Position numbers and translations under genes: made by a program
DNA from: Actinomycetes bacterium
GTDB taxonomy: Bacteria; Actinomycetota; Coriobacteriia; WRKU01; WQUG01
Assembly (NCBI GenBank): GCA_031272275.1
Contig: JAISUC010000013.1
Location: 1-64,000, forward strand
Reading direction: 5' to 3'
Length of the DNA: 64,000 nucleotides
Shown: positions 56,784 through 64,000 of the stretch, piece after piece
Layout of the letters: each line of letters starts with the position of its first letter
How positions within the stretch are numbered: position 1 is the first letter of the stretch
The notes under the pieces: generated by a model
What the model was told of the DNA's origin: nothing
Databases searched by the model: none
Seen by the model: the letters and a program-made list of their open reading frames with translations, nothing else

Positions 56784-58049
56784 CTAGTGGACGGCGCAGG
56801 ACAGGCACGGATCGTACGCACGGACCAGTTGCTCGATGCGCAGCTTGAATTCCTCGGGGTCGGCATCGGTGATGCGCGCGGCGAATGCGTGCAGGTCGGC
56901 TTCCAGGCACGCCAGGTTTTGTGCGGTCGGCGTGATGACATCGCCCGCCGTCACTTTGCCGGCTTTGCTCACGCGATAGCTGTGATACAGCGTCCCACGC
57001 GGCGCCTCTGTGGCGCCGGCACCGCCGGCGGCCTTGGCGACCGTCCAGTCACGCGGCTTGCTGTCGCCGTCGCTTTCCGCCAATTCCTCACACAGGGCAG
57101 CACAGCGCTCACAGGCATCCACCATCTCGATGGCCTGGCACAGGTTGTTCAAAAAAGGATTGCGCACAACGGCACGCAAACCCGCACCGGCAGCCGCAAC
57201 ACGGGCAGACGGCGTCAGTTCCGCCCAGTTGATATTCACACGCGCGATGGCAGCCGCCATGAACGGCGCGCCGTCGGTCTGCGAAAACTTCGCGTTGCCG
57301 CTTGCGACCGGAGTCTCGTGAATAAACTCGTGATAGTCACGAGCCGGACGCGTCCAGCCTGCCCGCAACGCGGCCACTTCCCCGCGTGTGATCGCGTAGG
57401 TTCCTTCAGACTTCAGCGCCAGCATTTCGTGTTCCGGTTCGTATTCGGGGATGTCAAAGCTCGCGAACAGCTCGACGGTCGCTGCGGCTTCGCGCACGGC
57501 GGCGCGCAGGCGTGCCGCCAGCCGGCGCAGGTGATTGCGCGAGGGCTCGTCGGTGAACCCGCCCACCACCGCACTCACGGGGTGTACGGGACGCCCTCCC
57601 ACGGCGGTGATCACATCATTGCCGAGTTTTTTGAGTGACAGTGCACGGGACACGACCTCCGGTGCCGTCTCTGCCAGCGGAAAGACGCTCGGCAGCCCCA
57701 AAAAGTCCGGTCCCGACAACAGATACAGGTGCGAGGCATGGTTGCACAGATAGCTGCCGTACACCAACAGATAGCGCAGCTGCTCGGTGCGCCGGCTGAC
57801 GGACAAGCCTATTGCATCCTCCAGTGCTTGAATGCTCGTCACGGTATGGTTCGGCGAACAGATACCACAAATCCGGCTGACAATTATCGGCACCTCGTCA
57901 ATAGTCCGTCCCTTGACCATGGCCTCAAAGAACCGTGCAGGCTCGATGGCCTGCATCTGAACCTTGGTCAAACGACCGTTCTTGACCTCGACGGCGACGT
58001 TACCGTGCCCCTCGATGCGTGCAATGTGATGAATATTCAGTTTCGTCAT
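56784..58049 (-). CDS. hydA: [NiFe] hydrogenase large (alpha) subunit, group 3 type
   Basis: The 421-residue subunit carries the [NiFe] site: RICGICSPNH near residue 60 and the closing DPCLSCAVH. The sequence stops directly after that final His, so it lacks the C-terminal peptide that an endoprotease normally removes. With the diaphorase, small and ferredoxin-like subunits it forms a soluble NAD(P)-linked hydrogenase like the Pyrococcus sulfhydrogenases. It is the last of four co-directional genes and overlaps hydD by four bases. No maturation genes (hyp) are in the window. Confidence 0.9.
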   Translation of the reverse strand: MTKLNIHHIARIEGHGNVAVEVKNGRLTKVQMQAIEPARFFEAMVKGRTIDEVPIIVSRICGICSPNHTVTSIQALEDAIGLSVSRRTEQLRYLLVYGSYLCNHASHLYLLSGPDFLGLPSVFPLAETAPEVVSRALSLKKLGNDVITAVGGRPVHPVSAVVGGFTDEPSRNHLRRLAARLRAAVREAAATVELFASFDIPEYEPEHEMLALKSEGTYAITRGEVAALRAGWTRPARDYHEFIHETPVASGNAKFSQTDGAPFMAAAIARVNINWAELTPSARVAAAGAGLRAVVRNPFLNNLCQAIEMVDACERCAALCEELAESDGDSKPRDWTVAKAAGGAGATEAPRGTLYHSYRVSKAGKVTAGDVITPTAQNLACLEADLHAFAARITDADPEEFKLRIEQLVRAYDPCLSCAVH

Positions 58050-58828
58050 GACCGGGCGACCTCGTTAACCTCGTAGGTGTTGTAAACTTCCAGAGCCTTG
58101 TCGAATGCTTTCACGTCGAATCCGCCTTCGCGCAAATAGCGCCGTGCGCTTTCCAGGTTCGCATCCGCCGCTATCCCGCGACACCCCGTACAGGCACGAT
58201 CGCGCGACAAACACAGCGCCCCGCACCCGGTGCGCGTCACCAAGCCCAGACAGGCTTTTCCGCGCAGCCAGAAACAGGGGTTTTCGATGGTCTGACAGGC
58301 GGCACATAATGGAGTGCGGTCTAGACGTTCGCGGGCTCCCAACAACGCCTGTTGCAGCAGGGCCGAAAACTCGGCCGGGTCGATGGGACAGCCCGGTACG
58401 CGATAATCGACCTCGATGACCGAGGACACCGGCGCCGGCACCAGGCGATGCTGCTTGACGATGGTTGCGTCCTCGCCGTAGACCAAATCGCGAGCCGTGT
58501 CAAGGTCTCCCGTCCCCACCAATCCGGGGACACCGCCGGTCACCGCACAGGCACCGATGGCGATAACCACGCCCGCCGTCTTTCTCACCTGCTGCAGCAG
58601 CCGCACGTGTTCATCCAGGGTGACTGCGCCTTCGATGACGGCGACGTCATAGGAATCGGGCATATCGGCAGACGTCGCAAGCTGCCAGTAGCTCAGATCG
58701 ATGGTTCCCACCATCGCCAGCAATTCGGGGAAGTTCGTGATTTGAATCTGACAGCCGAAGTCACTGGCCAGGGATAACACCACGACGCGCGGGCAGCTGG
58801 CCTGGTTCAAGGCGTTTGCGTCGGTCAT
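58046..58828 (-). CDS. hydD: [NiFe] hydrogenase small (delta) subunit
   Basis: The 260-residue subunit holds iron-sulfur clusters linking the [NiFe] site to the diaphorase. IGACAVTGGVPG and YRVPGCPID are cluster ligands, and later Cys pairs (CAACQTIENPC, CGALC, CTGC) supply the others. At the usual N-terminal CxxC the sequence is Asp23-Phe-Gly-Cys26, so one proximal-cluster ligand is an Asp. AAGGAGG precedes ATG 58828. Confidence 0.88.
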   Translation of the reverse strand: MTDANALNQASCPRVVVLSLASDFGCQIQITNFPELLAMVGTIDLSYWQLATSADMPDSYDVAVIEGAVTLDEHVRLLQQVRKTAGVVIAIGACAVTGGVPGLVGTGDLDTARDLVYGEDATIVKQHRLVPAPVSSVIEVDYRVPGCPIDPAEFSALLQQALLGARERLDRTPLCAACQTIENPCFWLRGKACLGLVTRTGCGALCLSRDRACTGCRGIAADANLESARRYLREGGFDVKAFDKALEVYNTYEVNEVARS

Positions 58829-58830
58829 GA

Positions 58831-59709
58831 CTACATCGCCTCCTTCAGGTTCATGGCTTCCCAGTAGCTGAATACCGGACCGTCGATACAGGCGTATTTG
58901 TGACCCACGCCGCAATGGCAGCATTTACCGATACCGCATTTCATCCGTCGTTCGAAACTGACGTAGATGCGGTCCACGTCCAGGTCTTTTTTGCGCATCT
59001 CGGCGACCACGAATCGGTACATGACCGGCGGTCCGCAAATGGCGCCGTAGGTGTTTTCGGGGTCGACCTCCAGCGCGTCGAACAGTTTCGTGACCAGGCC
59101 GACCTCGCCATCCCAGTCGTCATCGGGGATGTCGACGGTCATTTGCAGGTCAAAGTCCTCACGGTGGCGCCACATATCGAATTCCTGTCGGAACAGGATT
59201 TCTTTGGGCGAGCGTGCGCCCAGCAAAATGGTCACCTTGCCGAACTCGTGGCGTTCATCGTGGATGTGGTTGATGAGCGACTTCAGGGGGGCGATACCCA
59301 GACCCCCGGCAACCAGCAAGATATCGTGCCCGCGCATTTCGTCAAAGGGAAACCCGCGCCCAAAGGGTCCGCGCAGCCCCACGATGTCACCGGCGCGCAT
59401 GCGATGCATGGCGGAGGTGACCGTTCCGGCCTCGCGGATACAGAGCTCGATAAATCCCTGTTTGGACGGCGCGGAGCTGATCGATATCGGGGCCTCACCG
59501 ACGCCAAAAATCGACAGTTCGACGAACTGTCCTGCCGTGTGGCGGAAGGCATCACGCACGGATGCGTCGATAATGCGCAGCTCGAACAGTTTTTCCTTCG
59601 GGGTCAGCTGCTGAATGGAGGTAATGCGTGCAGGCCAGGGGCGATAGGGATTTGCACCTAGGCGCTTATAGGTGTCGGCGGTCGCAATGGCCGGTGTGTT
59701 TTCGGTCAT
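58831..59709 (-). CDS. hydG: Hydrogenase FAD/NAD(P)-binding (gamma) subunit
   Basis: The 292-residue diaphorase has the ferredoxin-reductase fold: FAD barrel (SISSAPSKQGFIEL), nucleotide domain (ILLVAGGLGIAPLKSL, GAICGPPVMYRF) and a C-terminal [2Fe-2S] motif (KCGIGKCCHC, then a Cys about nine residues later). It is related to anaerobic sulfite reductase subunit B and to PyrK. The start overlaps the hydB stop as ATGA. Confidence 0.9.
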   Translation of the reverse strand: MTENTPAIATADTYKRLGANPYRPWPARITSIQQLTPKEKLFELRIIDASVRDAFRHTAGQFVELSIFGVGEAPISISSAPSKQGFIELCIREAGTVTSAMHRMRAGDIVGLRGPFGRGFPFDEMRGHDILLVAGGLGIAPLKSLINHIHDERHEFGKVTILLGARSPKEILFRQEFDMWRHREDFDLQMTVDIPDDDWDGEVGLVTKLFDALEVDPENTYGAICGPPVMYRFVVAEMRKKDLDVDRIYVSFERRMKCGIGKCCHCGVGHKYACIDGPVFSYWEAMNLKEAM

Positions 59710-60776
59710 TGGGCACCACCGCCTTTCCGCGTGCCTGCGGAAGCAGGTGTGTCCTCGGACTCTAACGCTTTCACGATGCGTTGCGGGTCGATGAATGCCT
59801 TGCAGGCAGTCGTACAGCGCCCGCAGCCCACACAAAGCATCTTGCCGTTGCGTGTGAAGTTACCCACGAACTTGTGATAAAAGCGGTAGCGTACGCGGTC
59901 GGCTGCTTTCGGGCGGAAGTTGTGGTTATGTGCCACCTCGGCGAATTCGCTCGCCAGACAGCTGTCCCACACGCGGTGCCGTTTGCCCACACGCCCGTCA
60001 GCCGACAGGGTGTCGCGCACATCAAAGCAATAGCAGCAGGGACAGACGACCGAGCATGCTCCGCAGCTCAGGCAATCCTTGCCGATGTCTTCCCACAGGG
60101 GATAGTCGTATTTTGCGTCATAGAGCAGCGGCAACTGGTCCAGATCCATACGTTTGGGCAGCGCCTTCTTGAAACGTTTCGTCCGCTCTTGAAAGGCGCG
60201 GGTGTCGTCTGCGGTGACCTCGCGCGCATCCAGATATCGGTCGACGATGGCCGCCGCCTTGACCGAACGCACCGAGACAAACCATCGGTCGCCCAGGTCG
60301 CTTAAGAACAGGTCGAACCCGCGGTGTACCTCATCGGCTCCGAAGCTGTTGCAGGTACAGGTGGGTGACGGCATGCAGCTGACACCCACAATGAAGGTAT
60401 TCTCGCGATAGACCTTGTAATAGGGATCCTCGAACTCGTTCAAAAAGATGTCATCCAGCATCAGGATCGCATTGATGTCACAGGGATGCACCCCGATCAA
60501 GGCGCGTGTCTGCAGGGGTGGTTCGGTGTCGTAGACCTCGCCGGTCGTGCGGTCGTAACGCATCAGGCGCTCGTCGGCTGCCAAAAAATATTTTTTGGGC
60601 GGGACGATGGAGGTCTTGTAATCCAGACGCAGCTGCGAGGCATCGCGGATCTTGCCGAACTTGACGTAGCGCGGATCTTTCGGACTGGTTTTCGGCCCGG
60701 TGACTTCGTCGTATTCGGCTGCAAGTCCCGCATATAAATCGACTATAGACTCTTTATCGATAATCTTAAAGAACAA
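59706..60776 (-). CDS. hydB: Hydrogenase iron-sulfur (beta) subunit
   Basis: The 356-residue protein has two [4Fe-4S] motifs in the C-terminal part (CLSCGACSVVCPCC; CVGCGRCTTACKA) and resembles anaerobic sulfite reductase subunit A, including the RALIGVHPCDINAI segment. It should be the electron exit of the complex. The start is TTG 60776 with GGAAGGA upstream. It is the first gene of the hydrogenase operon. Confidence 0.9.
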   Translation of the reverse strand: MFFKIIDKESIVDLYAGLAAEYDEVTGPKTSPKDPRYVKFGKIRDASQLRLDYKTSIVPPKKYFLAADERLMRYDRTTGEVYDTEPPLQTRALIGVHPCDINAILMLDDIFLNEFEDPYYKVYRENTFIVGVSCMPSPTCTCNSFGADEVHRGFDLFLSDLGDRWFVSVRSVKAAAIVDRYLDAREVTADDTRAFQERTKRFKKALPKRMDLDQLPLLYDAKYDYPLWEDIGKDCLSCGACSVVCPCCYCFDVRDTLSADGRVGKRHRVWDSCLASEFAEVAHNHNFRPKAADRVRYRFYHKFVGNFTRNGKMLCVGCGRCTTACKAFIDPQRIVKALESEDTPASAGTRKGGGAQ

Positions 60777-60848
60777 TGTAAGTCCTTCCCCGTTCGCTAG
60801 CCGTCATCCTCATTCGATCCTTGCCGAATCGTCATCCTGTGGTGCCTC

Positions 60849-61253
60849 TTACCCGAAGAATAGGGCGACTTCCCGCTCTGCCGACTCCACACTATCGCTT
60901 CCGTGAATCACGTTCGCATCCACCGACAAACCGAAATCACCACGAATGGTGCCCGGTGCGGCATCTGCCGGGTTGGTGGCGCCCATCAGCTTGCGACAGA
61001 CCGCAACTGCGCCCTCGCCGGACACCAGCAACTTCACGACCGGCCCGCTGGTGATATAGCTGATCAGTCCTTCGTAAAAGGGTTTGCCCTCGTGCTCGGC
61101 ATAGTTCGCGGCGGCCTGCTGGGCCGTCAAGGTCGCGAGCTCCATCCGCAGGATCTGCAAGCCGGTGTCTTCGATACGCGACACGATACGACCCACCTGA
61201 CCACGCGCAACCGCGTCGGGCTTAATCATCAAATACGTCTGCTCAACTGCCAT
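60849..61253 (-). CDS. ndk: Nucleoside diphosphate kinase
   Basis: The 134-residue enzyme equalises nucleoside triphosphate pools through a phosphohistidine, here in NVIHGSDSVESA. The N-terminal EQTYLMIKPDAVARG is typical. AAAGGA precedes the ATG. Three nested hairpins stand upstream. It lies 72 bases before hydB in the same direction. Confidence 0.95.
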   Translation of the reverse strand: MAVEQTYLMIKPDAVARGQVGRIVSRIEDTGLQILRMELATLTAQQAAANYAEHEGKPFYEGLISYITSGPVVKLLVSGEGAVAVCRKLMGATNPADAAPGTIRGDFGLSVDANVIHGSDSVESAEREVALFFG

Positions 61254-61287
61254 TACTCATTCCTTTCAATCGTCCTGTCAAACGGTT

Positions 61288-61327
61288 TGTGTTCGGAGAA
61301 AAAGCTGTAAAGCTTTTCTCGACATCA
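61288..61327. terminator. Nested hairpin N7 upstream of ndk
   Basis: GAGAAAAAGCT-GTAA-AGCTTTTCTC is enclosed by TTG/CAA. It is the nearest to ndk of three in tandem. Confidence 0.6.
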
Positions 61328-61348
61328 ATCCACTCGTCCTATCAACAC

Positions 61349-61396
61349 GGTTTGAGTCCGAGAAAAATGCTGCAGAGCATTTTTTCGGCTCAAACC
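61349..61396. terminator. Nested hairpin N8
   Basis: GGTTTGAG/CTCAAACC enclose CCG/CGG and AAAAATGCT-GCAG-AGCATTTTTT. The core differs from the others (ATGCT for AGCT) on both arms. Confidence 0.7.
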
Positions 61397-61413
61397 TTTC
61401 TTACCGTCAAAAC

Positions 61414-61462
61414 GGATTGCGTCCGACAAAAAAGCTGTCAAGCTTTTTTTCGGCGACAATCC
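61414..61462. terminator. Nested hairpin N9 after the TPR gene
   Basis: GGATTG/CAATCC enclose CCGA/TCGG and AAAAAAGCT-GTCA-AGCTTTTTTT. It ends 27 bases from the TPR gene stop codon, where a terminator is expected. Confidence 0.7.
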
Positions 61463-61489
61463 CATCGTCCTGTCCAATTGCAGTCACAA

Positions 61490-63025
61490 TCAGTAGTTCG
61501 CCGTGACCGACGCGATTTTCCATCCTATCCCTTCGCGCGCCAATTCAAAGGTAAAATCCATCGCGGCTCCGTCAGTGGTCTGTACGCTCACCTGAGCGGT
61601 CGAGGTGGCAGCCCCGCTGGTCACCTCGGTTATCGTATAGTCCGGCGAAGTCGGAATCACAACCATCTGTCGCGTGATGTCGTTGGCATCATACAGCCAC
61701 ATCGGCGCGATGTCTTTGCCGGCATTGTATGCCTCCATCAAGTCCGTGACCGTCGTTTTCGGCGACGGGATGCCCTGACCGGTCATATACAGCGCCGTTC
61801 CCGCTCCCAGCATGACCGCCAACACCAGCAACACGATCCCCAGCGGTTTCGCCCACGCCAGGGGCTTGCGCGTCTCGCGCGCACGGCGGCGTCCCTCGGC
61901 TGCAATCTCGCGTTCGGTCCTGCCGAAATACTGCTCGACATCCGCGTCGCGCACCTGAATGACCCCGGTATTGTCGGTGTCGAATACGTCAGAGCTCCCC
62001 GCATCATCGAGGGGGAGTACGTCCCCGCGACTGCCGGTATCCCCCGCATGTTCGTCCAGTGAAACGCCGCTCCAGGGCGAGCGGTCGGCGTCGTCACGAC
62101 GGCGCGCGGGAGGGGCTCCAAACACCGGCTTGGTTTCATCGGGCTGCGTTGCATCCGCTGCAGGAGGCGCGTCCTCGGCTGCAGCCACCGAAACGTCGGG
62201 GATTGCCGTGGCCGGGACATCCGTAGGTGGCACGACCGGAATCTCGCCCGCAACAATATCATCTGCGACATCCAACTCCCCCGCCGCGAGTGTTTCGTCC
62301 GCCGCACGCACCTGGTCTTCAATCAGCTGGCGCTGGCGGGCGTCGGCGATCGTGCGCGCCGCCAGGTCGTTATCCGCATATCCGTGCAGCATCTGGGCTT
62401 CTTCCAGCGTGCGGATGGCGTCGCGCCATTTGCCCTGGGCGTGCAGGGCAATCCCCAAGTTCAGGGTCGCGCGCCCTTTGTCGGTGAAACCGGCGCTGCC
62501 GATGGCAGCCCGATAGGCCTCGGCCGCGGCTTTTGCGTTACCGCCCGCCATCAGGACCAGACCCAGGTTCATCAGCGCTTTGCCCGGGTTCGGGTTGTAT
62601 TCATCCAGCGCGGCGTGTTTGTAGGCCAGTGCGGCCTGCTGATAGTCCTCTTGTTTCAGGAAGGCCTGCGCGATGCCCAGGTAATAGCGATAGTGACAGT
62701 GCGGTTCGCTGTCCGACAGCGCGGCCTCGTAATGGGCCACCGCGCCGCTGTAATCGCCCAGCCGCAGGTAGGCGTTGGCCAGGTTCGCCTCGACGGCACC
62801 GCGGCGCGCATAGGTATCATCACGCAGCGCATGTTCGAACACCACTGCGGCATCCGAATAGCGCTTCAGCTGCAGCAATGCGTTTCCGGCCATATGGTAG
62901 GCCGGGCCGTTTCCGATCGGTGTTCCCTTTTCTGTGGCTTCCAAAAAGGCATGCCAGGCGCTGCGCCAATCCCCCGCATCGTATGCCTGTTGCCCTGACG
63001 CGAACTTTTCCGTGTTCACAGACAC
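61490..63025 (-). CDS. TPR-repeat protein with C-terminal membrane anchor, function unknown
   Basis: The 511-residue protein has six or so TPR units (residues about 8-225, for example AYDAGDWRSAWHAFLEA), a long acidic Ala/Asp/Pro-rich linker (about 240-385), one membrane helix (PLGIVLLVLAVMLGAGTALYM) and an external domain resembling a DUF4878-like or NTF2-like fold (DLMEAYNAGKDIAPMW). It may couple cytoplasmic partners to an external domain. An exact 13-mer motif lies in the linker. Confidence 0.75.
   Translation of the reverse strand: MSVNTEKFASGQQAYDAGDWRSAWHAFLEATEKGTPIGNGPAYHMAGNALLQLKRYSDAAVVFEHALRDDTYARRGAVEANLANAYLRLGDYSGAVAHYEAALSDSEPHCHYRYYLGIAQAFLKQEDYQQAALAYKHAALDEYNPNPGKALMNLGLVLMAGGNAKAAAEAYRAAIGSAGFTDKGRATLNLGIALHAQGKWRDAIRTLEEAQMLHGYADNDLAARTIADARQRQLIEDQVRAADETLAAGELDVADDIVAGEIPVVPPTDVPATAIPDVSVAAAEDAPPAADATQPDETKPVFGAPPARRRDDADRSPWSGVSLDEHAGDTGSRGDVLPLDDAGSSDVFDTDNTGVIQVRDADVEQYFGRTEREIAAEGRRRARETRKPLAWAKPLGIVLLVLAVMLGAGTALYMTGQGIPSPKTTVTDLMEAYNAGKDIAPMWLYDANDITRQMVVIPTSPDYTITEVTSGAATSTAQVSVQTTDGAAMDFTFELAREGIGWKIASVTANY
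62013..62025 (+). repeat. 13-mer motif, exact, inside the TPR gene
   Basis: GGGAGTACGTCCC, antisense to the gene, is translated as GDVLP in the unstructured linker. Confidence 0.75.
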
Positions 63026-63103
63026 CTCTCATTAGTTTCGGTTTATCCGACAGCACCAGTCATTTTACTATACTGCGCCGTCGGTTCCGATGGAGACTTT
63101 GTG

Positions 63104-63137
63104 AAAAGCGCCGCCGGGGTGGGTGCCGGCGGCGCTT
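63104..63137 (-). terminator. Intrinsic terminator after the monooxygenase gene
   Basis: AAGCGCCGCCGG and CCGGCGGCGCTT form a 12-bp stem ending in TTTT on the minus strand. Confidence 0.85.
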
Positions 63138-63190
63138 AGGATGGGGTCAAAGTGAAGAGCAATTCAAACCCGGGGGGTGGTGGCAGGTGC

Positions 63191-64000
63191 TTACACGCGT
63201 GCGCCCCATACCCACTTGATCAGGTCGTAGTTATAGCGGTCGCGGTTTGCAAACAGCCAGTCACGCATCAGAATCGAGCCCGGCGTGTCGACATGCCACA
63301 TGTCGCCCCACAGGCGCGAGTTACGCTGTACACCTGTGCCCAGCGCGACGCGCTCGGCTTCATACGCAGCCCAGCAACCGGCTACCGCCTCATCGGACCA
63401 CGGTCCGTCACCCAAGGCCTTCAGGTTCTTGGTCAAAGACGCCGCATCCAACAGCGACTGTCCGGCACCCTGAGCCAGATACTGCGTGGTCGCATGCGCG
63501 GCGTCCCCCAACAGCGCGATGCGCCCAAAGGTCCACTTGTCAATCGGCGGCAGATCGGCCAACGGCCAGCGGCGAATCGTCGACAGATAACTGGTGGATT
63601 TTTGAATCACCGGGCACATTTGGGAATACGCTTCCAGCAGCTCGTCGGGGTTACCCCAGTCATCCGCCGGATACGACGGCGAACGGAACACCGCGACTTG
63701 GTTGTACAACGCACCTGCGCGCAGACCGTACTGCATCAGGTGCAGGCCCGGTCCCATGTAACAGTTGATTGCGGTCATGTCCAAATCCAGGCCGCCCATT
63801 TCCTCGATCGGCAGTCCGCTGCGATAGGCGACGTAACCCGTGGGTTGCGTGGTGTCGCCGACAAAACGCTTGCGGACAATCGAGTGCACCCCGTCGGCCG
63901 CCAAAAACACGTCGCCGACATAGGTGTGGTGCTTGCCGTCCGCGCTCTCGGCGGTAACGGTCACTGCGCCGCCCTCGTCGACGAAGTCGACGACCTTGCG
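63191..64000 (-). CDS. FAD-dependent monooxygenase, 5' end beyond the window
   Basis: The frame stays open to the window edge, so only the C-terminal 269 residues are seen. FLAADGVHSIVRKRFVGD is the DG motif and GRIALLGDAAHATTQYLAQG the GD/FAD motif of group A flavin monooxygenases, such as salicylate or 3-hydroxybenzoate hydroxylase. The substrate is unknown, and a role needing oxygen sits oddly beside the anaerobic genes. The N-terminal GxGxxG is outside the window. Confidence 0.85.
   Translation of the reverse strand, partial: RKVVDFVDEGGAVTVTAESADGKHHTYVGDVFLAADGVHSIVRKRFVGDTTQPTGYVAYRSGLPIEEMGGLDLDMTAINCYMGPGLHLMQYGLRAGALYNQVAVFRSPSYPADDWGNPDELLEAYSQMCPVIQKSTSYLSTIRRWPLADLPPIDKWTFGRIALLGDAAHATTQYLAQGAGQSLLDAASLTKNLKALGDGPWSDEAVAGCWAAYEAERVALGTGVQRNSRLWGDMWHVDTPGSILMRDWLFANRDRYNYDLIKWVWGARV

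Overview
The window reads as chromosome from a high-G+C, anaerobic, Gram-positive-type bacterium. The best guess is an actinobacterium of the Coriobacteriia kind. This is inferred from the hrcA-dnaJ-rsmE-mtaB cluster, two cell-wall proteins ending in LPXTG-like sorting signals, a V-type ATPase, an NAD-type PyrD/PyrK pair, a cytosolic sulfhydrogenase-type [NiFe] hydrogenase, and several GTG/TTG or apparently leaderless starts. No ribosomal RNA is present to settle it.

Layout. 1-2660 is a repeat-rich, gene-poor stretch around two lower-G+C secreted-protein genes. 2683-8739 is a complete peptide ABC importer (oppA-oppB-oppC-oppD-oppF). 8788-9156 holds tRNA-Gly, tRNA-Cys and tRNA-Leu. 9418-11523 holds hisE, a PHP-family histidinol phosphatase, and one reading frame joining RNase HI to QueD. 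RNase P RNA (minus strand) and dinB follow, then tRNA-Glu and tRNA-Gln (minus). 13797-17951 encodes a wall-anchored M14 carboxypeptidase. 18083-24735 holds a nitroreductase, hrcA, dnaJ, rsmE, mtaB and a lipoprotein.

24832-36777 is the complete de novo UMP pathway: pyrR, pyrB, pyrC, carA, a universal stress protein gene, carB, pyrK, pyrD, pyrF, pyrE. It is preceded by a PyrR-type attenuator leader. After mscL, an HD hydrolase and an E2-like acyltransferase-fold protein comes a 1949-residue InlB-repeat wall protein and a toxin-antitoxin pair with a palindromic operator. On the minus strand lie a V-type ATPase operon led by an ammonium transporter gene, a phosphoesterase remnant, a four-gene [NiFe] hydrogenase operon, ndk, a TPR membrane protein gene, and the 3' part of a flavin monooxygenase gene cut by the window end.

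The least expected content is in dispersed DNA signals. First, a 13-base motif, GGGAGTRCGTCCC, has 13 exact copies on both strands, in spacers and inside genes, read in several frames, and twice as inverted pairs forming hairpins. Second, a family of nested hairpins (AAAAAGCT-loop-AGCTTTTT inside outer arms that change together) lies at four intergenic loci and once inside mtaB. Third, REP-like palindromes recur; one sits between two perfect 36-bp copies of the carB start, producing a 29-codon upstream reading frame. These dispersed elements, mainly the 13-mer, are my candidate for a previously undescribed system. Their function is unknown from sequence alone.
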